A DNA stretch of 64,000 nt from VGBK01 sp964354255 (GCA_964354255.1 CAYGYX010000001.1:38803-102802); one strand, 5' to 3'; shown: positions 6,997 through 15,310, counted from the stretch's first letter. The notes: generated by a model not told the origin, from the letters alone. Numbers and translations: made by a program.

Positions 6997-8448
6997 ATGC
7001 GTGCTCTGGTCACCGGGGCCACCGGTTACATCGGCGGCCGTCTCGTCCCCCGCCTGCTCGAGGCCGGCCACCAGGTGCGCTGCCTCACCCGCCGCCCTCC
7101 TCGCCTCGACTCCGTCCCCTGGCGCCCCCGGGTGGAGGTGGTAGCCGGTGACGCGCTCGACCCCGCCTCCCTGACGAGCGCTCTGGCCGGCTGCGAGGCG
7201 GCCTACTACCTGGTGCATGCCATGGCCGAGGGCCCGGGCTTCGACGAACGGGATCGCCTCGCCGCCGCCAACTTCCGCGAGGCGGCCGACGCCGCCGGCC
7301 TGCGTCGGGTGGTCTACCTGGGAGGCCTGGCCCCCGAGGGTGTCCGCCTCTCCAAGCACCTCGCCAGCCGCCAGGAGGTCGGCCGGGTCCTCGCCGCCGG
7401 GGTCACCCCGGTCACGGAGTTCCGGGCGGCGGTCATCATCGGCTCAGGTTCGCTCTCCTTCGAGATGCTGCGCTACCTGACCGAGGTACTCCCGGTGATG
7501 ACCACCCCGCGCTGGGTGCGCAGCCGCTGCCAGCCCATCGCGGTGAGCGACGTGCTCGACCTGCTCGTCCGGGCGCTGGATGACCCAGAAACGGTGGACC
7601 GGGTGCTGGAGATCGGCGGCCCCGACGTCCTCACCTACCAGGACATGATGCGCGCCTACGCCGCCGAGGTGGGCCTGCGCCGGCTGATCATCCCCGTCCC
7701 CTTCCTGAGCCCCGGTCTCTCGTCACTCTGGGTAGGGCTGGTCACCCCGCTCCCGCCCCGGGTGGCCCGGCCCCTGGTCGAGAGCCTGCGCCACGAGGCG
7801 GTGGTTCGCGACCCCACCGCCCAGCGCCTCTTCCCCTACGAGCCCCTGCCCTTTCGCGAGGCCCTGCGCCGGGCGCTCGACACCCCGCCCGACGGGATCG
7901 CCACCCGCTGGTCCGACGCCGACCCGGCCCCCGCCCACACCGCCCCCGGGGATCCCGAGTGGAGCGGGGGCACCATCTACACCGACCGGCGGGTGATCCC
8001 CACCGACGCCGCTCCCCACCACGTCTTCTGGGCCTTCAGCCGCATCGGCGGCGACGTGGGCTACTACGGGCTCAACTGGGCCTGGAAGCTGCGCGGCCTG
8101 CTCGACCGCCTCATAGGGGGGGTCGGCCTGCGCCGGGGTCGACGCCACCCCGAGCATCTGCGGGAAGGAGAGGCCCTCGACTTCTGGCGAGTGGACCGCA
8201 TCACCCCCGGGCGACTCCTCCGCCTGCGAGCGGAGATGCGCCTGCCCGGGGAGGCCTTCCTGCAGTGGGTGATCGAGCCGGTGGACGGCGGCTCCGACCT
8301 CGTGCAGACCGCCATCTTCCGGCCCCGGGGGCTCCTGGGGCGCCTCTACTGGTATGCCATGGCCCCCTTCCACTCGTATATCTTCCCCCGGATGGCCTGG
8401 AAGATGGCCGCCGCCGCCGAGGAGAGGGGCTACTCGTGCCCGACGTGA
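6997..8448 (+). CDS. NAD(P)-binding epimerase-like protein with DUF2867 domain
   Basis: The first 280 or so residues form an extended-SDR Rossmann domain beginning MRALVTGATGYIGGRLV, with GDALDPASL, a Y-VHAM segment and an EIGGPDVLTYQDMM strand as in NmrA/epimerase-like proteins. The last 160 residues match DUF2867: FWAFSRIGGDVGYYGLNWAWKLRG, then EALDFWRV, then YWYAMAPFHSYIFPRMAWKM. This two-domain architecture is common in actinobacteria and its substrate is unknown. A Met at 6976 is an alternative start seven codons upstream; neither has a strong ribosome-binding site. The end overlaps the DUF1295 gene. Confidence 0.87.
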   Translation: MRALVTGATGYIGGRLVPRLLEAGHQVRCLTRRPPRLDSVPWRPRVEVVAGDALDPASLTSALAGCEAAYYLVHAMAEGPGFDERDRLAAANFREAADAAGLRRVVYLGGLAPEGVRLSKHLASRQEVGRVLAAGVTPVTEFRAAVIIGSGSLSFEMLRYLTEVLPVMTTPRWVRSRCQPIAVSDVLDLLVRALDDPETVDRVLEIGGPDVLTYQDMMRAYAAEVGLRRLIIPVPFLSPGLSSLWVGLVTPLPPRVARPLVESLRHEAVVRDPTAQRLFPYEPLPFREALRRALDTPPDGIATRWSDADPAPAHTAPGDPEWSGGTIYTDRRVIPTDAAPHHVFWAFSRIGGDVGYYGLNWAWKLRGLLDRLIGGVGLRRGRRHPEHLREGEALDFWRVDRITPGRLLRLRAEMRLPGEAFLQWVIEPVDGGSDLVQTAIFRPRGLLGRLYWYAMAPFHSYIFPRMAWKMAAAAEERGYSCPT

Positions 8449-9260
8449 GCGCCGCCGGGGTGGGCAACACCCTGGCGCTGGCCGCCGCCGTCGTCACCGG
8501 GGCGATGGTGCTGCTGTGGCTGGTGAGCCTGGCCGCCCGCGACGCCTCGATCGTCGACATCTTCTGGGGACCGGGCTTCGTGCTGGTCGCCTGGACGGTC
8601 TTCGCCTGGGTCACCGCCCACGACCTGCCCGACGGCGGTGGGGCCCGCCGCCTGCTCCTCGCCGCCCTGGTCACCGTCTGGGGCCTGCGCCTGGGGATCT
8701 ACCTCGGGAGGCGCAACCTGGGCAAGGGGGAGGACTACCGCTACGTGGCGATGCGGGAGAAGGCCCGGGGGCGGTTCTGGATCATCAGCCTCGGCAAGGT
8801 GTTCCTCCTGCAGGGCCTGCTCATGTGGGTGGTCTCCCTCCCCCTCCAGGGCGGCCAACTGCCCTCCACGCCCGACGGGCTCGGGCCTCTGGCCCTCGCC
8901 GGCGCCGCGGTCTGGGCCATCGGGCTCTTCTTCGAGTCGTTGGGCGACTGGCAACTGGCCCGCTTCAAGTCCGACCCGGCCAACAGAGGCCGCGTGATGG
9001 ACCGGGGCCTGTGGCGATACACCCGCCACCCCAACTACTTCGGCGACTTCCTGGTGTGGTGGGGCCTCTACCTGGTGGCTCTCGAGGGCCACGGGACCTG
9101 GTGGACGGTGGCCGGCCCGCTGCTCATGTCGTTCCTGCTATTGCGGGTGAGCGGGGTGGCCATGCTCGAGAAGACCATCGCCACCCGCCGCCCGGGCTAC
9201 GAGCAGTACGTGCGCCGCACCAGCGCCTTCTTCCCCCTGCCGCCCCGGCGGGCGAGTTGA
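8436..9260 (+). CDS. DUF1295 / steroid 5-alpha-reductase-like membrane protein
   Basis: The 274-residue protein has about six membrane segments and the DUF1295 signature: IVDIFWGPGFVLVAW near the start, YLGRRNLGKGEDYRYVAMRE in the middle, then MDRGLWRYTRHPNYFGDFLVWWGLYL and a final RRPGYEQYVRRTSAFFP. These are features of the isoprenylcysteine methyltransferase / 5-alpha-reductase superfamily, whose members reduce or methylate lipid-like substrates. The GTG at 8436 follows GGAGAGG and overlaps the previous gene by 13 bases; a GTG at 8445 would overlap by four. The overlap with the DUF2867 gene suggests a shared lipid or steroid-like substrate, by inference. Confidence 0.86.
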   Translation: MPDVSAAGVGNTLALAAAVVTGAMVLLWLVSLAARDASIVDIFWGPGFVLVAWTVFAWVTAHDLPDGGGARRLLLAALVTVWGLRLGIYLGRRNLGKGEDYRYVAMREKARGRFWIISLGKVFLLQGLLMWVVSLPLQGGQLPSTPDGLGPLALAGAAVWAIGLFFESLGDWQLARFKSDPANRGRVMDRGLWRYTRHPNYFGDFLVWWGLYLVALEGHGTWWTVAGPLLMSFLLLRVSGVAMLEKTIATRRPGYEQYVRRTSAFFPLPPRRAS

Positions 9261-9331
9261 GCGGCGAGCGGGCCGGCTCCGCCGGCGCTGCGGCCGGGCC
9301 ATCCCACCGGACGGCTAGGTTCTCGCCGGAC

Positions 9332-10003
9332 ATGGACCCCCTCGATCGCCTCCGCCTGGGCAAGATGACCAACCCGGTGCGCGGCTTCCTCCACGGGGCC
9401 GCCGCCGTGCTCTCCGTGGTCGGGGCCACGTTCCTGACGGTGCTCGCCGGCGGCGGCGTGGCGAACCGGGTCTCGTTGCTGGTGTTCGGGGTCAGCCTGG
9501 TGAGCCTCTACACCGTCTCCAGCCTCTACCACTCGATCCCCTGGGGGCCGCTCTGGAAGGCCCGCATGCGGCGCCTTGACCACACGATGATCTACGTGCT
9601 GGTCGCCGGCACTTTCACCCCCATCGCCTACATCGCGCTCGACGGCTGGCTCCGCTGGGCGACGCTTGGGATGCAGTGGGCCATCGTGGCCTTCGGCGCC
9701 ATCCAGAAAGCCCTCTTCCCCGGTCTGTCCCGCTCGTTGTCGGTAGCCCTGCAGACCATTCAGGGGTGGCTGGCAGTGCTCCTGCTCTGGCCCCTGGCCC
9801 GGACCCTTCCCTGGACGGCCCTCCTCATGCTCCTCATGGGTGGTCTGTTCTACACGGTGGGGATGGTGCTCCTGGTCACCAACCGGCCCCGGCTCTGGCC
9901 GCGGGTCTTCTCATACCACGAGGTATTTCACATCCTGGTAGTGGCCGGCTCGAGCCTCCACTTCGCGGTAGTGGCCCGCTACCTGGTCCACTTCGCCGGG
10001 TGA
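9332..10003 (+). CDS. Hemolysin III / PAQR family membrane protein
   Basis: The 223-residue protein has seven predicted membrane segments and the conserved PAQR residues: SSLYHSIPW, RRLDHTMIYVLVAGTFTP, and the late SYHEVFHILVVAGSSLHFAVV, which supply the Ser, Asp and three His of the zinc site. Bacterial members (YqfA/hemolysin III) are linked to membrane homeostasis; hydrolytic activity on lipids has been proposed for the superfamily. The ATG at 9332 is used because the family begins just before a G-xxHG segment (VRGFLHG). It is 71 bases after the DUF1295 gene and may share its transcript. Confidence 0.9.
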   Translation: MDPLDRLRLGKMTNPVRGFLHGAAAVLSVVGATFLTVLAGGGVANRVSLLVFGVSLVSLYTVSSLYHSIPWGPLWKARMRRLDHTMIYVLVAGTFTPIAYIALDGWLRWATLGMQWAIVAFGAIQKALFPGLSRSLSVALQTIQGWLAVLLLWPLARTLPWTALLMLLMGGLFYTVGMVLLVTNRPRLWPRVFSYHEVFHILVVAGSSLHFAVVARYLVHFAG

Positions 10004-10104
10004 GTAACGCTCGGCGCCCGGCTCCCCCACCCTGCCAGCCATCCACCGAACGACGGCGGCTCGGCTCACCACGGGGCTGCTGAGGAGCCCGCCTGGCCGT
10101 CGGG

Positions 10105-10623
10105 CTAGTCGCCGTCGTCACCATCGCCGACGACCTCGAAAGCCACCTCTCCGTTGAGAACGAAGGCCCGCACCCCGAAGTGGGAAGTCCCGCCGTCGAA
10201 CTCGACGAGCACCTCGGCCGGATCCGCTTTCTCCACATCGACCGTGAACCCCGGCGCCGGCGTGGCACCGACCAGGGCGAGGCGGCCTCCCGCCAGGCTC
10301 ACCACCAGGGTTCCCCCGCCGACCACTCGCGCCACCACCGTGGGCTCGGCCCCGTCCGTGGTCGTCACCACCCCGGTGGTGCTGCTCACGGCGACGGTCG
10401 TGGTGCTGTGAGACGAGGCCGCGGTGGTCGTCGTGCCCTCCGAGGTAGTCGACGGCCAAGAGGTAGTACTGGTCGCCAACGCGACCACCTGACTGGCAGA
10501 CAAGGGGGCCATCGCCTCGAGCCCGGTCTGCTCGCCGGCCAGGCGGACCGCCGCCCAGGCGACCGTCGCCGTCACGGCGGTCGCGGCACACCAGGCACTG
10601 ACGTATAGCACGGGCCGCGGCAC
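10105..10623 (-). CDS. Membrane-anchored, Ser/Thr-rich exported protein
   Basis: No family was recognised. From the GTG at 10623 the 172-residue product has a membrane anchor or signal segment (about 5-27), a low-complexity Ser/Thr stretch at about 50-90, and a compact C-terminal domain rich in beta-branched residues (VVARVVGGGTLVVSLAGG...), ending in an acidic GDGDDGD tail. An ATG at 10662 would add 13 residues rich in Cys and overlap the direct repeats upstream of the response regulator, so it is disfavoured. It is divergent from the response regulator gene and resembles in style the small exported proteins at 14062-15310. Confidence 0.6.
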   Translation of the reverse strand: MPRPVLYVSAWCAATAVTATVAWAAVRLAGEQTGLEAMAPLSASQVVALATSTTSWPSTTSEGTTTTAASSHSTTTVAVSSTTGVVTTTDGAEPTVVARVVGGGTLVVSLAGGRLALVGATPAPGFTVDVEKADPAEVLVEFDGGTSHFGVRAFVLNGEVAFEVVGDGDDGD

Positions 10624-10656
10624 GACACAGATCGTCTCACAGAGCGCGCAACATGG

Positions 10657-10685
10657 CCTCAAGCCAGCCTCAAGTTGGCATCAAG
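10657..10685 (+). promoter_or_regulatory. Three-unit 11-bp direct repeat, probable response-regulator operator
   Basis: CCTCAAG occurs at 10657-10663 and 10668-10674, with CATCAAG at 10679-10685, each exactly 11 bases apart. Heptamers repeated every helical turn are the usual form of OmpR/PhoB-family binding sites. The array ends about 27 bases before the probable -10 of the regulator gene, an activator-type position. A related array occurs at 15357-15385. Confidence 0.65.
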
Positions 10686-10712
10686 GCCGCCACCCCTCCG
10701 GCCCGTCTGCCC

Positions 10713-10718
10713 TATCGT
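10713..10718 (+). promoter_or_regulatory. Probable -10 element of the response regulator gene (leaderless)
   Basis: TATCGT ends seven bases before the ATG at 10725, so a transcript would begin at or very near the A of the start codon. No ribosome-binding site is visible, consistent with leaderless translation as is common in actinobacteria. The expected -35 position (about 10689-10694) has no consensus, fitting activator dependence. Confidence 0.45.
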
Positions 10719-10724
10719 TTCACC

Positions 10725-11408
10725 ATGGCTTCCGTCGTCGTCATAGAGGACGACCTGCACATCCGCCAGGCGGTGGCTCGGGTGCTCGCCGACATGGGCC
10801 ACGACGTCACCTCTTCCCCCACAGCCCTGGCCGGCCTGGAGTCGGTGGTTCAGCGGCATCCCGACCTGGTCCTCCTCGACCTGGGCCTGCCCGATCTAGA
10901 CGGGTCCGAGCTTCTGAAGATGATCCGGGCGGTGAGCAAGGTGCCGATCATCGTCATCACCGCCCGCAGCGAAGATGCCGAAGTGGTGCGCACGCTCGAT
11001 TCCGGGGCCGACGACTACCTGGTCAAGCCCTTCACCACCGCCCAACTCGGAGCCCGGGTGCGGGCGGTGCTCCGCCGGATCGGGGGTTCCCCAACCCGGG
11101 ATCTGGTGCGCGTGGGCACCCTGGAGATCGATCCCCCGGCGCGCACCGCCACCCTCGACGGCGCGCTCCTCGACCTGAGCCCCAAGGAGTTCGACCTGCT
11201 GTTGTACCTGGCCCGGCGGACCGGAGAAGTGGTCACCAAACGCGAGATGCTCGCCGAGGTCTGGCGGGAGCCCTATGGGGGAAGCGAACGCACTGTGGAC
11301 GTCCACCTCTCCTGGCTGCGGCGCAAGATGGGGGAGAGCGCCGCCGCGCCGCGCTACCTCCGCACCCATTTCGGCGTCGGCATCCGCCTGGTCGATCCCC
11401 GCTCGTGA
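10725..11408 (+). CDS. OmpR/PhoB-family response regulator
   Basis: The 227-residue protein has an N-terminal receiver domain (VVVIEDDLHIRQA; phosphoacceptor Asp52 in LVLLDLGLPD; Thr79; Lys101 in YLVKPF) and a C-terminal winged helix (residues about 130-224) with LSPKEFDLLLYLARR, VTKREML-EVWREPY and RTVDVHLSWLRRKMGE. It is a transcription factor controlled by phosphorylation, almost certainly from the kinase encoded four bases into its end. Direct repeats just upstream suggest autoregulation, and the matching array at 15357-15385 suggests control of the ECF sigma / ApbE region. Confidence 0.94.
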   Translation: MASVVVIEDDLHIRQAVARVLADMGHDVTSSPTALAGLESVVQRHPDLVLLDLGLPDLDGSELLKMIRAVSKVPIIVITARSEDAEVVRTLDSGADDYLVKPFTTAQLGARVRAVLRRIGGSPTRDLVRVGTLEIDPPARTATLDGALLDLSPKEFDLLLYLARRTGEVVTKREMLAEVWREPYGGSERTVDVHLSWLRRKMGESAAAPRYLRTHFGVGIRLVDPRS

Positions 11409-12679
11409 GACGGCGCCTGTCCTTGCTGGTGCTCGCGGTCACCTCAATGGTCGTCGTGGCCTTCGTGGTGCCGCTCGGGCTCCTGGTGCGCCGGCAGGCC
11501 GAGAGCCGGGGATTGGCCGAAGCCCAGCGCACCGCCCAAGCGGTCGCCTCCGGCCTCGCCGTAGCCTCCTACCTGTCCCCGGACCTGCCGGGCTCGGTCG
11601 TGGAGTTGGTCCTCGCGGTTTCCGGGGAAGGGGCCACCTCCGTCTTCCTCCCCGACGGGAGCGTGACCGGCCCACCGACGGAAGCCTCGCCGGCGGTGAC
11701 GCAGGCGCGGGCCGGGCGGGCCCTGAGCGCCCATGCTGCCGACGGGGTGGAGATCCTCGTCCCGGTGACGGGCAGCACCGGGACCCTCGTCGTGCGCACC
11801 TGGGTATCCGACGCCGAACTGCGCCATGGGGTGATCGCCGCCTGGCTGGTCCTCGCCGTCCTCGGAGTGCTGCTGGTGATCGCCGCCGTCACCCTGGCCG
11901 ACCGCCTGGGGGCCGCGCTGGTCCGGCCCGTGGCCGCCCTGGCCGGCGCCGCCCGGCGCATGGCCTCCGGTGACCTCCAGGCCCGCGTCGCTCCGGCCGG
12001 GCCGCCCGAGATCGCCGACGCCGGACAGGCCTTCAACCACCTCGCCGGACGCCTCGACGACCTCCTGCTGGCCGAGCGGGAATCCCTGGCCGACTTGTCA
12101 CACCGGCTGCGCACCCCCCTCACCGCGCTGCGCCTCCAGGCAGAGGCCCTGCCGGGCGCCGAGGGCCTGCTCGAGGACGTCGACCGCCTGGGGAGCCAGG
12201 TCGACCAGTTGATCACCGAGGCCCGGCGCCGCTCACCCGCCGCCGGACCGCGCCACGCCGATCTCTGTGAGGTCGCCCGGCGGCGCGCCGCCTTCTGGCA
12301 GGTACTCGCAGAAGAGCAGGGACGCTCAGCAATCGTCGCTGTGGCTCCGGGCCCCATGTGGTTGGCGCTCACCGAGGACGAGCTGGGGGCGGCCCTCGAC
12401 ACGCTGTTGGAGAACGTGTTCACCCACACCCCAGCCGGGACCGCCTACGAAGTCTCGGTCTCCACCCCCGTGCCGGGCGCGGCGCTGCTCCTGGTCGAGG
12501 ACCATGGGCCGGGGTTCCCGCACCACGAAGTGGCCGAGCGCGGCAGCAGCCAGACCGGGTCCAGTGGCCTGGGGCTCGATATCGCCCGCGGCGCGGCGCG
12601 GCGCACCGGCGGCGACCTCACCATCGGGGAGGGGCCGGGGGGCGGAGCCCGCGTCGAGGTTCGTTTCGGGCGGCTCTAG
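11405..12679 (+). CDS. Sensor histidine kinase
   Basis: The 424-residue kinase has two membrane segments (about 6-28 and 143-166) around an extracytoplasmic sensor of roughly 115 residues, a HAMP domain (about 167-222; VRPVAALAGAARRMASGDLQARV), a HisKA-type helix with LADLSHRLRTPLTALRL (His233; Arg replaces the usual Glu after His) and an HATPase domain with LLENVFTHTPAGT (N box), VEDHGPGFP (G1) and SSGLGLDIARG (G2). It is the partner of the regulator just upstream (GTGA overlap). The sensor has no recognised fold. The 3' end overlaps the convergent two-heme protein gene by 62 bases. Confidence 0.93.
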   Translation: MRRRLSLLVLAVTSMVVVAFVVPLGLLVRRQAESRGLAEAQRTAQAVASGLAVASYLSPDLPGSVVELVLAVSGEGATSVFLPDGSVTGPPTEASPAVTQARAGRALSAHAADGVEILVPVTGSTGTLVVRTWVSDAELRHGVIAAWLVLAVLGVLLVIAAVTLADRLGAALVRPVAALAGAARRMASGDLQARVAPAGPPEIADAGQAFNHLAGRLDDLLLAERESLADLSHRLRTPLTALRLQAEALPGAEGLLEDVDRLGSQVDQLITEARRRSPAAGPRHADLCEVARRRAAFWQVLAEEQGRSAIVAVAPGPMWLALTEDELGAALDTLLENVFTHTPAGTAYEVSVSTPVPGAALLLVEDHGPGFPHHEVAERGSSQTGSSGLGLDIARGAARRTGGDLTIGEGPGGGARVEVRFGRL

Positions 12680-13217
12680 CCGCGCTCGGCGCCGCCTTCC
12701 CTCCGGCAAGGAGGAATCGCGCCACCACCAGCACGACCACGGCGGCGACGGTCCCGGCGTAAAGGCTCATGACTGCCGGGTTCGAGGTGTCGCTCCCCGC
12801 CAGCACACCGTGGAGCGTCGCGGAGGCATACGCCCCGAAGGCACCGAAGTGCAGGACGCGCCAGGCCTTCTGCCCGATGAAGCGCCGCACGTAGAAGGAC
12901 CCTCCCACCACCACCAGGCCCCAGGCCGCAACCACGCCCAGCGCCACAGCCTCGGGACGCCAGCTCGAAGACCCCGGGATGAGCAGCTCGCGCCACCCGA
13001 AGCTCAGGTACTTGTCAGCGGCGAGGAAGGCGAGGTGGGTTCCGGTGGCGGCCAGCGCGCCCAGCGAGAGGCCTTCGTGGGCGACGGTGAGCGCCCGCGG
13101 CTGCACCGAGCGTCCCAGCAGCCGGCTGGCGAGCAGCAGGCCCCAGATGGTTGCGGCCGCCACCAGCCCGTACGCCACCAAGCCCGACGCTCGGATGATC
13201 AGCCAGGTCGTAGTCAT
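12618..13217 (-). CDS. Ferric-reductase-like transmembrane protein with two heme-type His pairs
   Basis: The 199-residue protein has about six membrane segments and four well-placed histidines: His47 and His61 (14 apart) and His123 and His136 (13 apart). This is the two-heme arrangement of the ferric reductase / NOX membrane domain that carries electrons across the membrane. Sequence context is TVAHEGLSLGALAATGTHLAF and VLHFGAFGAYASATLHG. No cytosolic FAD/NADPH domain is attached. The ATG overlaps the apbE stop (ATGA), so the flavin transferase and this protein are coupled. Its tail is basic and overlaps the kinase gene end on the other strand, so the last 20 residues are under dual constraint. 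Confidence 0.85.
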   Translation of the reverse strand: MTTTWLIIRASGLVAYGLVAAATIWGLLLASRLLGRSVQPRALTVAHEGLSLGALAATGTHLAFLAADKYLSFGWRELLIPGSSSWRPEAVALGVVAAWGLVVVGGSFYVRRFIGQKAWRVLHFGAFGAYASATLHGVLAGSDTSNPAVMSLYAGTVAAVVVLVVARFLLAGGKAAPSAARAARNEPRRGLRPPAPPRW

Positions 13218-14065
13218 GCCGCCACCTCCGTGCCGGCCGTGGCGAAGACGCTCCCGTCGTGCCAGATGGCCACGGCGCCGCGCAGCCAGGCCTGGCGGCC
13301 GGCCCAGGCGAGGCCGTCCGACCCGAGGAGCAGGATCGCCTTGGCCGCAGCTTCCGCCTCCAGGGCGGTGGCCGCCACTGCGCTGGCGCTCACCGCCGGG
13401 GACTCCACCGGGGCCATGATCCGGGGGTCGATGATGTGGTTGGCCTCCGCCGCTCCCACCTTCCAGCGCCGGAGCAGGACAGAACTGGTCGCCAGCGCCC
13501 CCACCCCGAGGTGGACTCGCGCGGCCACCTCGGCCTCGCCGCCCAGGATCTCGACGGTGGTGCGCCCATCCGACGAGCGCACATCCCCGCCCGCCGAGAC
13601 CACGACTGCCAGGCCCTGCTCCACGGCGCGGTCGCAGGTCCAGCCCTTGGCGATGCCGCCCAGGTCGAGGTACGTGTCCGGCGGCCTGCGCAGCCGGCCG
13701 CCGGACAGGGACCACGGGGCCGCTGCCGGCAGCGGCCCCGGTGGCAGGCGCCGGTCACAGACTGCGGAGAAGGTGCCGTCGTAGCCCCACTCCGCCACCG
13801 CCCGGCCCACACCCGCATCCACCAGCCCACCGGTAAGGGTGCGCGCGGTGTCTGCAGCCCCGACTACCTCCGCCAGGAGTGGGGGCAAGGCCACCTCGAC
13901 GTCCAGATCGGCGTTCGCCCGGCTCAGGTCGCTCTGGGCCCGGAACCGCGAGCAGCAAGCCTCAACCTGCTCGAAGAGGGCGCGCACCGCAGCCAGGCCC
14001 ACCTCGGTCTCACCCACGGCCACCACCCCAGTCCCCATGGCGCGGAAACGCTGCAGCAGCATCAC
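13214..14065 (-). CDS. apbE: FAD:protein FMN transferase (ApbE family)
   Basis: ApbE enzymes attach FMN covalently to a Thr or Ser of exported redox proteins. The 283-residue product shows the family pattern: FRAMGTGVVAV at the start, CCSRFRAQSDLSRAN, DLGGIAKGWTCDRAV, VVVSAGGDVR, LATSSVLLRRWKVG, NHIIDPR and EAEAAAKAILLLG. No signal peptide is visible, so it may act inside or be exported by another route. GTG at 14065 overlaps the preceding stop; an ATG one codon later is equally possible. Its target is not obvious: no FMN_bind domain lies in the operon, which points to the small exported proteins encoded just upstream or to a protein elsewhere. Confidence 0.9.
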   Translation of the reverse strand: MMLLQRFRAMGTGVVAVGETEVGLAAVRALFEQVEACCSRFRAQSDLSRANADLDVEVALPPLLAEVVGAADTARTLTGGLVDAGVGRAVAEWGYDGTFSAVCDRRLPPGPLPAAAPWSLSGGRLRRPPDTYLDLGGIAKGWTCDRAVEQGLAVVVSAGGDVRSSDGRTTVEILGGEAEVAARVHLGVGALATSSVLLRRWKVGAAEANHIIDPRIMAPVESPAVSASAVAATALEAEAAAKAILLLGSDGLAWAGRQAWLRGAVAIWHDGSVFATAGTEVAA

Positions 14066-14439
14066 GACCCCGAGCTCGTCACCGTCGGTGGCGCCGGCAC
14101 CACCTGCGGTGCGGCCGCGGGCGGAGCCGCCGACACGACCTCCGGGGCCGCGGGAGCGACCGGCTGCGTGCTCGGCAACGTCACCTCAGCCCCGGAGGAC
14201 CGGCCGAGGCGGAGCACCAGCAGCCCGCCCTCAGGCATGGCCGGCAAGGCGGCCCTGACATCGGCCGACTGCTCAACCGCGGCCGGGGACACCGGGTCCG
14301 GGATGGCCGCGGGGGTGGTGGCCGCTCCTCCGACACCCGAGACCCGGGCGATGACGGCCGCCACCCAGGCAGTGGCCATCGCCGTCCAGCCCCCGATGCG
14401 AACCACCCGGACCGGCGGAAAGCGGCCGACGCGGCTCAT
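14062..14439 (-). CDS. Small membrane-anchored Ala/Pro-rich protein
   Basis: No family was recognised. The 125-residue protein has a basic start (MSRVGRFPPVRVVRIGG), one membrane segment at about 17-38, a short middle region with SADVRAALPAMPEGGLLVLRLGR that looks folded, and a Pro/Ala/Val-rich C-terminus. It starts in a four-base ATGA overlap with the upstream gene and ends in an overlap with apbE, so the operon is tightly coupled. A GGAATTP segment after the membrane helix resembles, without exactly matching, the (S/T/D)(G/A)AT(S/T) flavinylation motif. Confidence 0.65.
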   Translation of the reverse strand: MSRVGRFPPVRVVRIGGWTAMATAWVAAVIARVSGVGGAATTPAAIPDPVSPAAVEQSADVRAALPAMPEGGLLVLRLGRSSGAEVTLPSTQPVAPAAPEVVSAAPPAAAPQVVPAPPTVTSSGS

Positions 14440-14801
14440 CGGGCCCCTCCCGGGACGGGGGGTGCCACGGACTCTGCGGGCACCTGGAGTACCACCCCGC
14501 GCGTCGCCAGCACCCGCGCCACCTCTGCGGGGATGCCCGCTTCTCCCGGGACGATGACTTCCAGGTAGCCCCCGGCGAGCAAGGTGCCCAGCACGGTCCC
14601 CCCCGCGCCATCCGCCGAGGAGGCTGCGGGGGTCACCGCGCCGGACGCCGAACCCGGCACAGTCTCCGAAGAGGTGGCGGCAGGCTGCGTGGTGGCCGCC
14701 GGGGCAGCGCCGCCGGGCGGAGAGGCGGTGGCGAAGGCTCCCAGGCCCAGGCCCGCCAAGGCCAGCCCGGCCGCCAGCGAGGCCCACTCTCGCGCGGCCA
14801 T
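14436..14801 (-). CDS. Small exported protein with AAT(T/S) repeats
   Basis: No family was recognised. The 121-residue product begins MAAREWASLAAGLALAGLGL, a signal or anchor segment, followed by a low-complexity stretch containing PAATTQPAATSS at about 34-45, and a C-terminal domain with LGTLLAGGYLEVIVPGEAGI and AEVARVLATRGVVLQVP. The two AAT(T/S) units are close to the acceptor motif of ApbE enzymes, with Pro where Ser, Thr or Asp is usual. It overlaps the genes on both sides by a few bases. A role as flavin-carrying partner of the ApbE and two-heme proteins is only inferred from position. Confidence 0.65.
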   Translation of the reverse strand: MAAREWASLAAGLALAGLGLGAFATASPPGGAAPAATTQPAATSSETVPGSASGAVTPAASSADGAGGTVLGTLLAGGYLEVIVPGEAGIPAEVARVLATRGVVLQVPAESVAPPVPGGAR

Positions 14802-15310
14802 CAGCCCTCCACCTCCCCCGCGCCGGATTCATCCTCGTACCAGTCGTCCTCGTACTCGTCCCCGCCCACCCGGTCGTCGTCGCGCCGGTCGTCGTCGTAG
14901 GCGACCCCGGAGGCCGAGAGTTCGGCCCCGGGGGCAGGTTCCGCCGACGGCCCGGAGGCGATGACGACCGCCGGCGCAGGCCCGTCCAGGGACAGGCCGG
15001 CTGCCGCGCAGACCGGGCGCAGCGCGTCGAGGGCTGCCTGCTGCAGTGCGGTCAAGGAGCCCGCCGTCTCCCCGGCCACCAGCCCCCGACCTTCGGTACC
15101 ACACGCCACGAGGAGATCGGCGAACGCCGTGTCGGCCGCGCCCTGCCCCGTGGGCAGAGCGGCCGGCGCGGCCACGGCGGCAGCCAGCGTGGTAGGTGAA
15201 GCCACCGCCCCGTCGGTGTTGAATACCCCCGACGCCGCCAGGGCGAGGATCGGGCCCGAGACCAACCCGATGGCCAGAGCCACCAGGAGGCTCCTGCGCT
15301 TATGGTCCAT
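14801..15310 (-). CDS. Exported protein with acidic tail
   Basis: No family was recognised. The 169-residue protein begins MDHKRRSLLVALAIGLVSG, a typical signal peptide, and has a short helical domain with two cysteines (Cys70 and Cys101) that could form a disulfide, then an acidic tail at about 139-162 containing DDDRRDDDRVGGDEYEDDW. The tail could bind metal ions or basic surfaces. The ATG at 15310 is preceded by AGAGAGGAACGAC; an upstream ATG at 15340 has no such site. This is the first gene of the minus-strand operon ending with the two-heme protein, and it is divergent from the ECF sigma gene. Confidence 0.65.
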   Translation of the reverse strand: MDHKRRSLLVALAIGLVSGPILALAASGVFNTDGAVASPTTLAAAVAAPAALPTGQGAADTAFADLLVACGTEGRGLVAGETAGSLTALQQAALDALRPVCAAAGLSLDGPAPAVVIASGPSAEPAPGAELSASGVAYDDDRRDDDRVGGDEYEDDWYEDESGAGEVEG

